A stretch of DNA of 11,115 nucleotides, taken from assembly GCA_020631175.1 (NCBI GenBank), contig JAHDHT010000052.1:6334-17448 (forward strand), written 5' to 3'. Source of the DNA: Chitinophagales bacterium (GTDB taxonomy: Bacteria > Bacteroidota > Bacteroidia > Chitinophagales > JAHDHT01). Shown in pieces: positions 1 to 6,610 of this stretch (positions are counted from its first letter, which is position 1; every line of letters starts with the position of its first letter). The notes under the pieces were generated by a model. The model made no database searches. It was not told the origin of the DNA and saw only the letters and a program-made list of their open reading frames with translations. A program made the position numbers and the translations under genes.

Positions 1-889
1 ATATGCTAAGCGTTAGTTGTTCTCCATTAGGAAATTCATCTGTAAAAAATAAATGTACTAAAGACGGATTATTATCATCCAGCATTGTCATGGAAGGATT
101 TCCTATTCCACTACTTACTGAATAATGAGACAAGGTTTCAGCGGAAACTAAATCTAATGCTTCATTAAAATAAACATCTAACTGAGTCGATGATATCACT
201 ACAATACTATCTACAATCGGGCCTTCAGTATCGACATAAACCGGATCAACATAAAAATCATCAAATAAATAATTTTCATTTCGGGTAGAGGTGTAGTTGA
301 CCTGTACACCAATGTAATTTCCTAATTCATATGTATCATCACTTCCACCCGTATGAAAGGCATAATTTTCTCCCCCTAAAGTATCGAGATTAATCGTCCA
401 GAATCCGCTATTGTCACGAATTACTTCGATTGCAAAATATTCATTGTTGGCAGCTGTACCTTCAGAGCCGGCACAAACCAGCGTTTCATCATTTCCATCC
501 TGACGAAACAATTCGATTTTATCTGTATCTCCGCTACCCGTTCCGCCAACCTGAATATAATATCCATTCAAATCTCCACTCAGATCAGGCAGATTAGAAG
601 CCAGATATATTTTGGCGTGATTACCGGAAGAAGGACTTGAACTGAAATCGTAATAAAAGCATTTGAAACGCCAGGTGGTTGCTCCCAAAGTGGCAATTTC
701 CGTTGAAAGCATCTTTTGCTGTTCATCTTCAGGTGCCATTAATTGAAGCCAGCTGCTATCGTTTACAATAAATGAAGCATCATCACCTGACCATATATCC
801 GTAAACTGACCATCATTAAAATCATCCGTAAACTGAGCTACAGTAATAAATGGCAGAAAAAACAGACAAATGAGAAGGATATTATTCAT
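1..889 (-). CDS. Secreted surface protein, N-terminal part (LamG-like region followed by Big_5-like Ig domain); 3' end outside window
   Basis: The frame is open from an ATG at 889 down to the window edge: 296 codons with no stop, so the protein is larger. Residues 1-19 (MNNILLICLFFLPFITVAQ) form a signal peptide with a likely cut after VAQ. Residues about 20-215 are rich in beta-forming, Gly/Asp/Asn-rich stretches that resemble the jelly-roll domain opening many Bacteroidota adhesins and lamin-tail proteins. From about residue 218 (DTEGPIVDSIVV..LDVYFNEALD) the sequence resembles a Big_5/SbsA-type Ig-like domain, with the usual 'P-x-V-x-S-V ... V-x-F-x-E' start. I infer an exported, possibly type IX-secreted, cell-surface protein. 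The C-terminal sorting domain that would prove this is outside the window. A -7-like box, TATTTTTC, ends four bases before the ATG. Substrate and partners are unknown. Confidence 0.8.
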   Translation of the reverse strand, partial: MNNILLICLFFLPFITVAQFTDDFNDGQFTDIWSGDDASFIVNDSSWLQLMAPEDEQQKMLSTEIATLGATTWRFKCFYYDFSSSPSSGNHAKIYLASNLPDLSGDLNGYYIQVGGTGSGDTDKIELFRQDGNDETLVCAGSEGTAANNEYFAIEVIRDNSGFWTINLDTLGGENYAFHTGGSDDTYELGNYIGVQVNYTSTRNENYLFDDFYVDPVYVDTEGPIVDSIVVISSTQLDVYFNEALDLVSAETLSHYSVSSGIGNPSMTMLDDNNPSLVHLFFTDEFPNGEQLTLSI

Positions 890-893
890 GGGC

Positions 894-901
894 GAAAAAT
901 A
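894..901 (-). promoter_or_regulatory. Possible -7 box (TATTTTTC) of the surface-protein gene
   Basis: On the minus strand TATTTTTC matches the Bacteroidota -7 consensus TAnnTTTG at seven of eight positions and ends four bases before the ATG at 889. If used, transcription would begin at or next to the start codon. I see no convincing -33 TTG. In AT-rich DNA such a match can arise by chance. Confidence 0.35.
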
Positions 902-948
902 CGAAAATTTCATCCACCTTAAAGCCCGAAATATGCATTAAAAGATCA

Positions 949-1125
949 ATTGCAAGCAATATTAGTTTCAAAATCAATCGTTGCACTGCCCTCTTCAAAA
1001 TCACCATAGCTGTGCTATGCAAATATTTCCAGACAGCCTGATTTTATTGCTCTTTTTGCTTTCATGACGAATTATAATGTATAATCCGGGCAAAGAGCAG
1101 TTTTAAGAAAGCGTAATGAAAGCAA
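949..1125. repeat. Palindrome-rich structured intergenic element
   Basis: Several inverted repeats are packed into this spacer between two minus-strand genes. ATTGC/GCAAT (949-953, 956-960) has a 2-base gap. CATAGC/GCTATG (1005-1010, 1014-1019) encloses a 3-base loop. A long arm pair at 1056-1069 and 1112-1125 matches at 13 of 14 positions. Inside its loop lies ATTATA/TATAAT (1071-1076, 1080-1085). A second pair, TGCTCTTT (1048-1055) and AAAGAGCA (1092-1099), is interleaved with the long pair, so the two foldings compete or form a pseudoknot. The 1056-1125 hairpin begins 18 bases past the DUF1573 stop and could end or protect that transcript. I infer a dispersed intergenic element, but copy number cannot be seen here. 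Confidence 0.55.
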
Positions 1126-1142
1126 CAAACCTTCGAAAAAGC

Positions 1143-1595
1143 TTAAAATCCTGCTGTACTCGGAGCTTCTGCAGAAGGGTAATTTGCTGTTCCCGTAAGT
1201 CTTAACACTTCCCGTTCAGCACCTTCGATATTGGTGTTTACTACGATTACCTTACTGAAATAGCCATCTGCCTTTGCGGTATAAACAGCCTTAATTTCGC
1301 GGGTTTCACCTGGCATTACCGGTTTACGGTCATAATCCATTACAGCGCAGCCGCAGGCAGAATTTACATTCTTAATAATAACAGGCACTTCGCCAAGATT
1401 AGTGAATTTGAAGGCAGTTGGTACCCCTTCGTTAACTACAACTTCGCCTAATTCAACATCCATATAATGCCAGCCAATAGTAGATTCTAAAGAGCTGGTA
1501 ACATAGCTGACGGATGCATTTTGTGTGTCGTGCTCTCCGGCTTTCAGTATACTGAATGTTGCCATAAAGAGCAGCAGAGTTAAAGTGATTCGCAT
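1143..1595 (-). CDS. DUF1573 family exported protein
   Basis: The 150-residue protein starts at the ATG at 1595. A longer frame to 1676 exists, but its extra 27 residues are polar and precede the signal peptide, whereas starting at MRIT puts the signal peptide at the terminus. Residues 1-19 (MRITLTLLLFMATFSILKA) look like a Sec signal cleaved at LKA/G. Residues about 45-140 are a DUF1573 domain, an Ig-like ASH/MSP-type fold. Its hallmarks are a 'VELGEV..G.P....F.FTN.GE.P' opening, the C81-G-C83 motif (NSACGCAV), PGE at about 95 and a G-x-F-x-K-x-I-x-V-x-T-N strand at 111-122. The protein is common in Bacteroidota and is thought periplasmic or envelope-located; no biochemical role is established. 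It is divergent from the porP-like gene with a 117-base gap. No ribosome-binding site is recognisable. Confidence 0.87.
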   Translation of the reverse strand: MRITLTLLLFMATFSILKAGEHDTQNASVSYVTSSLESTIGWHYMDVELGEVVVNEGVPTAFKFTNLGEVPVIIKNVNSACGCAVMDYDRKPVMPGETREIKAVYTAKADGYFSKVIVVNTNIEGAEREVLRLTGTANYPSAEAPSTAGF

Positions 1596-1712
1596 TGTTC
1601 TGTGTTTTATGTTTGTATTCCGTATTTTGAATGCGCAATACATATGTTTATACGTTATTAATGAAAATAGATACATATCATTTTTTAATAAGCGTTAAAT
1701 GATTTGTTAAAA

Positions 1713-2729
1713 ATGCTAATGCACCATATGCTGAAAAGAGTTATTTATCAGGCTTTTAGTTGTTTAATGTTCTTGTTGATTTATCAACAAGCGCAATGTC
1801 AGTTTACATCTCAGGCCATACCTATTCACGGTCAATACATGCTTCATCCTTATACATGGAACCCTGCATATGCCGGACATTGGAGAAGTCCGGATTTCGG
1901 AGTTACCTATAAAGGTCCTTTTCCCGACTTCGGCGAAACGCGGGACATGACCATTTACATGAATGGAAATTTCAATCAATACAAAAGCGGTATTGGTTTA
2001 CTATTTCAGGATACCCGATTTAAGAGGTTAGGCATTAATTTTATACAATATCGAATTGCAGGCTCTTATCGTTTCAAAGCCAATTTCACAGAAAATACCA
2101 GAATGCTAATCGGAGTAAATGCCGGTTTAGTACATTATGTAAATAATACACCTCCACCGTCATCGATAAACGGTCAGCCTATACCACAACTGGTAAACGA
2201 ACGACATTTTTATCCAACTTATGATCTCGGTTTTTTACTGGAATTCAAAAAAGCATATCTCGCCGGAGCATTGCATCATATGAATGAACCATCATTTCAA
2301 TTCTGGTCACCGGGACCTGTTTACGATTTCAGACAGGAAGTTTTTATTGCTCTGGGATTTGACTGGACCTACCAGGATCAAATGACTTTTACTCCTGAAG
2401 TCATGATTCAACAGGAAGAGCGGAGAACATTAATGCAGGTGAGTTTAACTGCTAATTACAGAGACATTGTTTTTATGACATTCGGCACAAGAAACACCTT
2501 AGATACATTGAATTACAATGGAAATGATAGAGCCCGTTTCGATACCGACAATTTACTGGTTACCGTTGGCACGACAATCAATCAACAATATCTGGCTGCT
2601 TTTTCATACAAACCAAAACTGAATGGGATCACCACGCCGCATTATGAGTTCAGCTTAGGCTACTCTATTTATCCGCGTAGGCGTGAAACAGTGGGAACGG
2701 CGACATCTTTTCGTTCACCTTCTTTCTAA
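1713..2729 (+). CDS. Type IX secretion system membrane protein, PorP/SprF family
   Basis: This 338-residue protein belongs to the PorP/SprF family, outer-membrane beta-barrel-like proteins associated with type IX secretion and gliding in Bacteroidota. The N-terminus has a signal peptide (MLKRVIYQAFSCLMFLLIYQ) followed by QFTSQ and then the family signature near the mature N-terminus: a Q-x-M-x-x-P-x-x-x-N-P-A-Y-A-G stretch (GQYMLHPYTWNPAYAGHWR). Alternating polar/hydrophobic strands follow, with GIGLLFQD, INFIQYRIAGSYRF, a YDLGFLLEFKKAYLAGALHHMNEPSF block and a closing EFSLGYSIYP strand. Start codons at 1713, 1719 and 1728 are all in frame. The last gives the cleanest signal peptide; I keep 1713 as the first ATG. 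Many PorP-like paralogues pair with large T9SS cargo adhesins, and none is adjacent on this strand. The last 65 bases overlap the end of glyA on the other strand. Confidence 0.87.
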   Translation: MLMHHMLKRVIYQAFSCLMFLLIYQQAQCQFTSQAIPIHGQYMLHPYTWNPAYAGHWRSPDFGVTYKGPFPDFGETRDMTIYMNGNFNQYKSGIGLLFQDTRFKRLGINFIQYRIAGSYRFKANFTENTRMLIGVNAGLVHYVNNTPPPSSINGQPIPQLVNERHFYPTYDLGFLLEFKKAYLAGALHHMNEPSFQFWSPGPVYDFRQEVFIALGFDWTYQDQMTFTPEVMIQQEERRTLMQVSLTANYRDIVFMTFGTRNTLDTLNYNGNDRARFDTDNLLVTVGTTINQQYLAAFSYKPKLNGITTPHYEFSLGYSIYPRRRETVGTATSFRSPSF

Positions 2730-3975
2730 CATCCCCGATTAAGCCTTCATCATCAGGATTGGTTATAACCTGATCGATCCAGTTAACGATTTCAATGCAA
2801 TCGTTTTCATTTAAACCTCTGGTAGTTATTGCCGGAGTACCAATTCTAATTCCGCTTGTAATAAATGGCGAACGGTCGTCGTAGGGTACCATATTTTTGT
2901 TTACCGTAATATCTGCTTCGCCTAAAATTCTTTCTGCTTTTTTACCTGAAACACCTTTATTTCTAAGGTCGATTAACATTAAATGATTATCAGTTCCACC
3001 GCTAACAATGTGATAATCTTTTTCGACAAATGCATTGGCCATAGCCTGAGCGTTACGCACTACCTGTAAGGCATATTCCATAAAAACGTCCGTTAAAGCT
3101 TCGCCAAAAGCGACCGCCTTAGCTGCAATAACATGTTCTAACGGTCCGCCCTGGATACCCGGAAAAACAGCCCCGTCCAGCAAACTGCTCATCGTGCGTA
3201 CAACACCTTTGCTTGTTTTGATGCCCCATGGATTTTCAAAGTCCTCTCCCATCAAAATCATTCCACCTCTTGGACCTCTTAACGTTTTATGTGTAGTTGT
3301 CGTTACGATATGACAATGTTGTAATGGATCATCTAACAATCCTTTTGCAATTAAACCAGCCGGATGCGCCATGTCGCAAAGTAAAATGGCACCTACCTCA
3401 TCTGCAATAGCACGAAAACGTTCATAATCCCAATCACGACTATATGCAGAAGCACCACAAATGATCATTTTCGGTTGATGCTCTTTGGCTGTAGCATGCA
3501 CTTTATCCATATCAATTACACCGCTATCTTTTTCCACGCCGTAAAAAACCGCTTTATATAATTTACCGGAAAAATTCACCGGCGAGCCATGCGTAAGGTG
3601 ACCACCATGAGAAAGGTCGAATCCTAAAACCGTTTCACCCGGCTGCATTGTTGCCAAATAAACAGCAGCATTTGCCTGCGCTCCCGAATGCGGTTGAACA
3701 TTAGCCCATGCAGCACCATATAAATCTTTTGCCCGATCGATCGCCAGTTGTTCGACCTGATCAACCACTTCACAACCCCCATAGTAACGACGGCCCGGAT
3801 AGCCTTCCGCATATTTATTCGTGAAAACGCTGCCCATCGATTGCATAACCTGATCAGAAACATAATTTTCGCTGGCAATGAGTTCAACCCCATGCGTCTG
3901 CCGCTCAATTTCCTTTTGAATCAAATCAAAAATCGCCTTGTCTTTTTCCAGTTGTTGTGTTGCAATTGTGCTCAT
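2665..3975 (-). CDS. glyA: Serine hydroxymethyltransferase
   Basis: This PLP enzyme interconverts serine plus tetrahydrofolate with glycine plus 5,10-methylene-tetrahydrofolate, and so feeds one-carbon metabolism in the cytoplasm. The product has 436 residues, about ten more than most bacterial GlyA proteins. Visible signatures are ELIASENYVS (31-40), the KYAEGYPGRRYYGG stretch (54-67), NVQPHSGAQAN (92-102), the PLP-contacting D201-x-x-H204 (DMAHPAGLIA) and the Schiff-base lysine K230 in TTTTHKTLRGPRGG, followed by FPGIQGGPLEHVIAAKAVAF. Every catalytic landmark is present. I place the start at MSTIATQ; upstream in-frame codons would lie across the promoter box. The gene is convergent with the porP-like gene and the coding regions overlap by 65 bases, so glyA's last codons and TAG stop lie within the other gene. 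It appears monocistronic. Confidence 0.97.
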   Translation of the reverse strand: MSTIATQQLEKDKAIFDLIQKEIERQTHGVELIASENYVSDQVMQSMGSVFTNKYAEGYPGRRYYGGCEVVDQVEQLAIDRAKDLYGAAWANVQPHSGAQANAAVYLATMQPGETVLGFDLSHGGHLTHGSPVNFSGKLYKAVFYGVEKDSGVIDMDKVHATAKEHQPKMIICGASAYSRDWDYERFRAIADEVGAILLCDMAHPAGLIAKGLLDDPLQHCHIVTTTTHKTLRGPRGGMILMGEDFENPWGIKTSKGVVRTMSSLLDGAVFPGIQGGPLEHVIAAKAVAFGEALTDVFMEYALQVVRNAQAMANAFVEKDYHIVSGGTDNHLMLIDLRNKGVSGKKAERILGEADITVNKNMVPYDDRSPFITSGIRIGTPAITTRGLNENDCIEIVNWIDQVITNPDDEGLIGDVRKKVNEKMSPFPLFHAYADK

Positions 3976-3979
3976 ACTG

Positions 3980-3987
3980 CAAAAGTA
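3980..3987 (-). promoter_or_regulatory. glyA -7 promoter box (TACTTTTG)
   Basis: Read on the minus strand this is TACTTTTG, a full match to the Bacteroidota -7 consensus TAnnTTTG. It ends four bases before the glyA ATG at 3975, which puts the expected transcription start at or very near the start codon, so glyA may be leaderless. No good -33 TTG is seen at the expected distance. Confidence 0.6.
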
Positions 3988-4019
3988 ATACAAGCACGAT
4001 TTGATTCCACATTTTTAAT

Positions 4020-4048
4020 ACACAATTCAAAGAAAAGGTGGATTGTGT
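4020..4048. promoter_or_regulatory. Inverted repeat upstream of glyA, possible operator
   Basis: ACACAAT at 4020-4026 is the exact reverse complement of ATTGTGT at 4042-4048, with 15 bases between. It lies 45-73 bases upstream of the glyA start and just outside the promoter box, a position suitable for a regulator. No known regulator motif is recognised, and 7-base arms can arise by chance. Confidence 0.25.
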
Positions 4049-4061
4049 GGAGGTAATCAAA

Positions 4062-4160
4062 GGTGCGAGATGCGAGGTGCGAGCCAGTCAGATTGTTCAA
4101 TTTGCATTTGAGTTTGAACTTGAACTTGGCACTTGATCTTGTCACTTGCCACTTGAACTT
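4062..4160. repeat. Short tandem-like repeats: 7-mer GRTGCGA x3 and degenerate ACTTG array
   Basis: At 4062-4082 a 7-base unit is repeated three times (GGTGCGA, GATGCGA, GGTGCGA). At 4113-4160 the core ACTTG recurs about every six to seven bases with slight variation (gAACTTG, aACTTG, gcACTTG, atCTTG, tcACTTG, ccACTTG, aACTTc). No open reading frame uses it. Spacer arrays of this kind are known in Bacteroidota; no function is established. A related ACTTA array lies upstream of pheT. Confidence 0.6.
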
Positions 4161-4250
4161 CTCCTAGGGCGGTTACGTGCCGGCACAAATCAAACATCAA
4201 AAAATAAAAACAAAAAATCTCCGCGCCCTCTGCGCTAAATTAAATAATAA

Positions 4251-4412
4251 ACCCGGCACTATCGCGCTTTACGCTTGTACGCCGCTCGCTGTATGCCCCT
4301 TCAAAATAGTCGTCTCTAGTTTGTGCACCTGCGTGCCCAACCGTCGATACTCCCTTTTTCAGTGGTCATCCATCAAACGGGGTATCGCTACAATCCCGAC
4401 CGCAGCACTATT
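4251..4412. repeat. GC-richer structured intergenic element
   Basis: This stretch is clearly richer in G and C than its AT-rich flanks and has no credible gene. It contains an inverted repeat CGATACtCCC (4345-4354) and GGGGTATCG (4379-4387), forming a nine-pair stem with one bulged T. It also contains the GTGCAC palindrome near 4323 and a GCAC/GTGC mini-hairpin just after. The 7-mer GCACTAT occurs at both ends (4256-4262 and 4404-4410) as a direct repeat. Together with the CTCCGCGCCCTCTGCGC motif just outside (about 4220) it looks like a dispersed intergenic element or a non-coding RNA. I cannot tell which strand, if either, is transcribed. It lies just past the 3' end of the minus-strand gene at 4425. 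Confidence 0.45.
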
Positions 4413-4424
4413 TAAAAAGAAATA

Positions 4425-4790
4425 TTATTTGAGGTCAGAAGTCATTTTTTGCTCAATAAAGGCTTTAATTTGTTTGGCCTCCTCAACCATCGAAACATTC
4501 GTTATCCAAAAACCAAAACCTTTGTCTTTATAACGAAAAAACAAACTGGATTTTTTACAAGTATCCGCATCCGGAAAAAAAGGCACTACATTAAATAAGC
4601 AAGTAACAATTCTGATCCAGTTTGAGAAGGAAGGAAACCAACTGTTATTTAAGTCAACCGACTCTACATTTTTATATAAATAGAAACCGGAATTCTCTTC
4701 ACTTCCGGAATCAATAATTTGAAACCCATTTTCTTTAAGTTCAAATTTTACCTGGGGATTCAAATCCAATATCAAATTAGCACAATTCAT
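4425..4790 (-). CDS. Hypothetical protein, possibly PH-like fold
   Basis: A 121-residue protein I do not recognise by family. It has no signal peptide. Residues 14-45 (VKFELKENGFQII...GFYLYKNVESVDL) form alternating strands, a central hydrophobic stretch WFPSFSNWIRIVTCLFNVVPFF spans about 52-73, residues 80-100 (SLFFRYKDKGFGFWITNV) are further strands, and the C-terminus is a helix ending in EEAKQIKAFIEQKM. This order, an 'I/V-x-x-V-x-L' strand in the middle and a closing amphipathic helix, resembles small bacterial PH-like proteins common in Bacteroidota. That is a fold guess only. It is divergent from the dps-like gene. The ATG at 4790 is preceded by an A-rich stretch without a Shine-Dalgarno motif. 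I take it as real because the frame is long for this AT-rich DNA and the residue pattern is protein-like. Confidence 0.6.
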   Translation of the reverse strand: MNCANLILDLNPQVKFELKENGFQIIDSGSEENSGFYLYKNVESVDLNNSWFPSFSNWIRIVTCLFNVVPFFPDADTCKKSSLFFRYKDKGFGFWITNVSMVEEAKQIKAFIEQKMTSDLK

Positions 4791-5164
4791 CTGTATTTAT
4801 CATTTATCTTTGATTAAGATAATCATTTAAATTGAACTTTGTATTTGCACCAATAATATTAACAGTAAATATTTAATTCAATAGCAATAAAGTATTCGAT
4901 CTAAAAATTTCAAAAACCTTTCAAAGTAATTTAATCAATAATTAAGTTTATGTCTAAGGCAGCTTGGTTTACAAATACTAAATATTTGACACTACTATTT
5001 TATTGAATTTCTTTTTAATTACAAAACTTTACACGAATAGAATTAAAACATTAAAACAAACTATTTTTTTGATTTTTTACAATTAAAATGAACTTTTACC
5101 CTATTTCACTGGTTGTTATAAGTGATGCAAATGATTAAATCACATATTTTTTCTCTTTCAGTTA

Positions 5165-5181
5165 ATTAGCGATCAGCTAAT
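5165..5181. promoter_or_regulatory. Perfect 6+5+6 palindrome upstream of the dps-like gene, possible operator
   Basis: ATTAGC-GATCA-GCTAAT has perfect six-base arms. It lies 56-72 bases upstream of the first gene of the stress cluster, a normal operator distance. It is not the FNR/CRP consensus (TTGAT-N4-ATCAA) and I cannot assign a regulator. It could equally form a small hairpin if the transcript starts further upstream. Confidence 0.35.
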
Positions 5182-5224
5182 ATCAAGGTCTCTTTTCCCC
5201 AAAAGCATCATTTCATTTTCTAAT

Positions 5225-5232
5225 TAAATTTT
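5225..5232 (+). promoter_or_regulatory. Possible -7 box (TAAATTTT) of the dps-like gene
   Basis: TAAATTTT matches TAnnTTTG at seven of eight positions and ends four bases before the ATG at 5237, the same gap as at glyA and the small lipoproteins. The DNA is so AT-rich that a chance match is likely. Confidence 0.25.
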
Positions 5233-5236
5233 TACT

Positions 5237-5734
5237 ATGAATTATCTAGGCATAAAAGCTTCAGAATTAAATTCTGTTGCTAAAGAATTAAATAAACTAC
5301 TCGCATCTTACAATATATACTATCAAAATTTAAGAAGTTTCCATTGGCATATACATGGCAATAGTTTTTTTGACCTTCATCATTTATTTGAACAATATTA
5401 TAATCAGGCCAAAAGCAATATCGATGAAATTGCGGAAAGAATATTAACTATCGGGCATAAACCGGATGGAAGTCTGAAAACCTATTTGCAAAATTCATCT
5501 ATTGATGAAGCAGAAGATTTACTGCAAGATGCTGAAATGGTGAATTGCATTTTACAAAACCAAACAATTCTAATCAGCTCAATGCGAGATATAATAAAAA
5601 CAGCTTCCTCAAAAGAGGACGAAGGAACTATTGACTTAATAGGTGGTATGCTATCTAAAATTGAAAAAGAGGCATGGCTATTATTCTCCTGGCAGAAAAA
5701 AGTACAAAGTGGCTTTCTACAAAACCTAAACTAA
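5237..5734 (+). CDS. Dps family ferritin-like protein (DNA starvation/stationary phase protection)
   Basis: A 165-residue cytoplasmic protein of the Dps family. Such proteins form dodecameric shells that oxidise Fe(II) with peroxide, store ferric iron and shield DNA. The ferroxidase ligands are intact: H36 in SFHWHIHG, H48 in FFDLHHLFEQ, and D63/E67 in NIDEIAERIL, with the same spacings (12, 27 and 31 residues from the first His) as in Listeria Dps. The GHKP segment (73-76) is the usual turn before the third helix. Length is typical and the N-terminal tail is short, without a lysine-rich DNA-binding extension, so direct DNA binding is doubtful. It opens a same-strand cluster with the USP-like, MscS and DUF3124 genes; the gap to the next gene is 55 bases and contains a run of eight T. 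Confidence 0.93.
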   Translation: MNYLGIKASELNSVAKELNKLLASYNIYYQNLRSFHWHIHGNSFFDLHHLFEQYYNQAKSNIDEIAERILTIGHKPDGSLKTYLQNSSIDEAEDLLQDAEMVNCILQNQTILISSMRDIIKTASSKEDEGTIDLIGGMLSKIEKEAWLLFSWQKKVQSGFLQNLN

Positions 5735-5789
5735 ACATAGAAAGCTTCACCCAACCTAATTTTTTTTTATAAATCTTAAAATTAACCTA

Positions 5790-6584
5790 ATGAATAATCT
5801 ATTAATATCACCACCGATTTACCAAAACTATTCTAACACATTTCTAAACTACACGACCGAACTTGTAAAAACAAACGATCTTGGTATTAACCTGCTAGAG
5901 GAAAGTTTTTTCGACACGCAGAATCCCTTGAGTCCGGCAATTTATCCGGTTACAAATGCAGGCAATAGTTTAATTATTGAAATGACCGATGTACATCTTG
6001 AAAAATTAAATAAATTATCGAATTACTTTACAGAGCACGACATTACAGTTACCCACTTAAAGGGATTCAATGATGTGTCGAGCTTACTGGAAAATAATAT
6101 CTTAAAGAAAGACTGTTTACTTTTTGCTATCGAAGTTAAAAATGACCAGGGTTTCTGGAATGAGATTTTCGGAACTCGAGAAACAGAATTGATCAAAGAA
6201 TCAAATATACCAACGCTCTGCATACCGGCAGACAGTAATTTTAAAAGTCCTGAAAGTATGCTCATTTTCATACATGATTACACAAGAATTCAAAAAGACA
6301 TCCCTGCAAGCTTGATTCAGAAATTTAAGCTTGACACGACAATTATTATAAACGACAATCGTGCAATAAAATATTTTGATCAGATAAATAGACTTTATCC
6401 TGACTACAAACTAATTATAGACAGAAGTACTTCAGAAGAATTTTCTTTCGAGGAATATATCAAAAAAATTTCACCTTCCTGGGTGGCTTATCAAGCTGAG
6501 AACAATTCAATATTAGATAAACTATTTAACAAAAATATTAACCACAAAATGTTATCTGCCAATAAACCGGTAGTCATTCTGTAA
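5790..6584 (+). CDS. Universal stress protein-like protein with two degenerate USP domains
   Basis: 264 residues, cytoplasmic, with the length and layout of the tandem UspA-like proteins of Bacteroidota. The first half ends in a typical USP segment (about 122-146): W-N-E-I-F-G-T-R-E-T-E-L-I-K-E-S-N-I-P-T-L-C-I-P. After this, the phrase SPESMLIFIHDYTRI (153-167) marks the first strand of the second domain. The protein ends in LDKLFN...KPVVIL (242-264), the usual last helix and strand. I do not see the G-x2-G-x9-G(S/T) ATP-binding motif in either half, so it is probably a non-ATP-binding type. The first domain's N-terminus is poorly conserved. Its position between dps-like and mscS-like genes, with gaps of 55 and 26 bases, suggests co-transcription. 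The precise role is unknown. Confidence 0.78.
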   Translation: MNNLLISPPIYQNYSNTFLNYTTELVKTNDLGINLLEESFFDTQNPLSPAIYPVTNAGNSLIIEMTDVHLEKLNKLSNYFTEHDITVTHLKGFNDVSSLLENNILKKDCLLFAIEVKNDQGFWNEIFGTRETELIKESNIPTLCIPADSNFKSPESMLIFIHDYTRIQKDIPASLIQKFKLDTTIIINDNRAIKYFDQINRLYPDYKLIIDRSTSEEFSFEEYIKKISPSWVAYQAENNSILDKLFNKNINHKMLSANKPVVIL

Positions 6585-6610
6585 AATGATTCAATAAAAA
6601 CCTGATACAA

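Larger units (their letters stand above)
4791..5236. other. Non-coding AT-rich divergent intergenic region
   Basis: I find no gene here. The only plus-strand frames are tiny (18 or fewer codons, for example from 4950 and 5088). The stretch is very AT-rich, with runs of T near 5065 and 5145, and contains two inverted repeats: GTGAT/ATCAC (5122-5126, 5139-5143) and ATTAGC/GCTAAT (5165-5170, 5176-5181). It must hold the promoters of the hypothetical gene at 4790 and of the stress cluster starting at 5237. At 446 bases it is long for a bacterial spacer and could carry extended regulation or a small RNA. Confidence 0.55.

Noticed and set aside
882..1007. 41-codon minus-strand frame (MVILKRAVQR...) overlapping the start of the surface-protein gene by 8 bases
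   Set aside because: It is hydrophobic and open, but its sequence is shaped by the palindromic spacer element, has no start signal, and its end runs across the promoter box and start codon of the next gene. A coupled small peptide is not excluded but is unsupported.
3624..4056. Overlapping frames on both strands inside the glyA start region
   Set aside because: They are alternative frames of glyA, whose catalytic motifs are complete; the plus-strand one also reads across its promoter.
4062..4160. CRISPR-like array
   Set aside because: The units are 6-7 bases and contiguous, with no 20-40 base spacers and no cas genes nearby.
4177..4533. 118-codon plus-strand frame across the GC-richer element
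   Set aside because: It spans the structured spacer and the antisense of the gene at 4425-4790; the residue pattern (many Cys/Arg/Pro, no domain) is not protein-like.
5122..5143. GTGAT...ATCAC as a CRP-type site
   Set aside because: The spacer is 12 bases instead of six and the arms are only five bases; not a CRP/FNR match.
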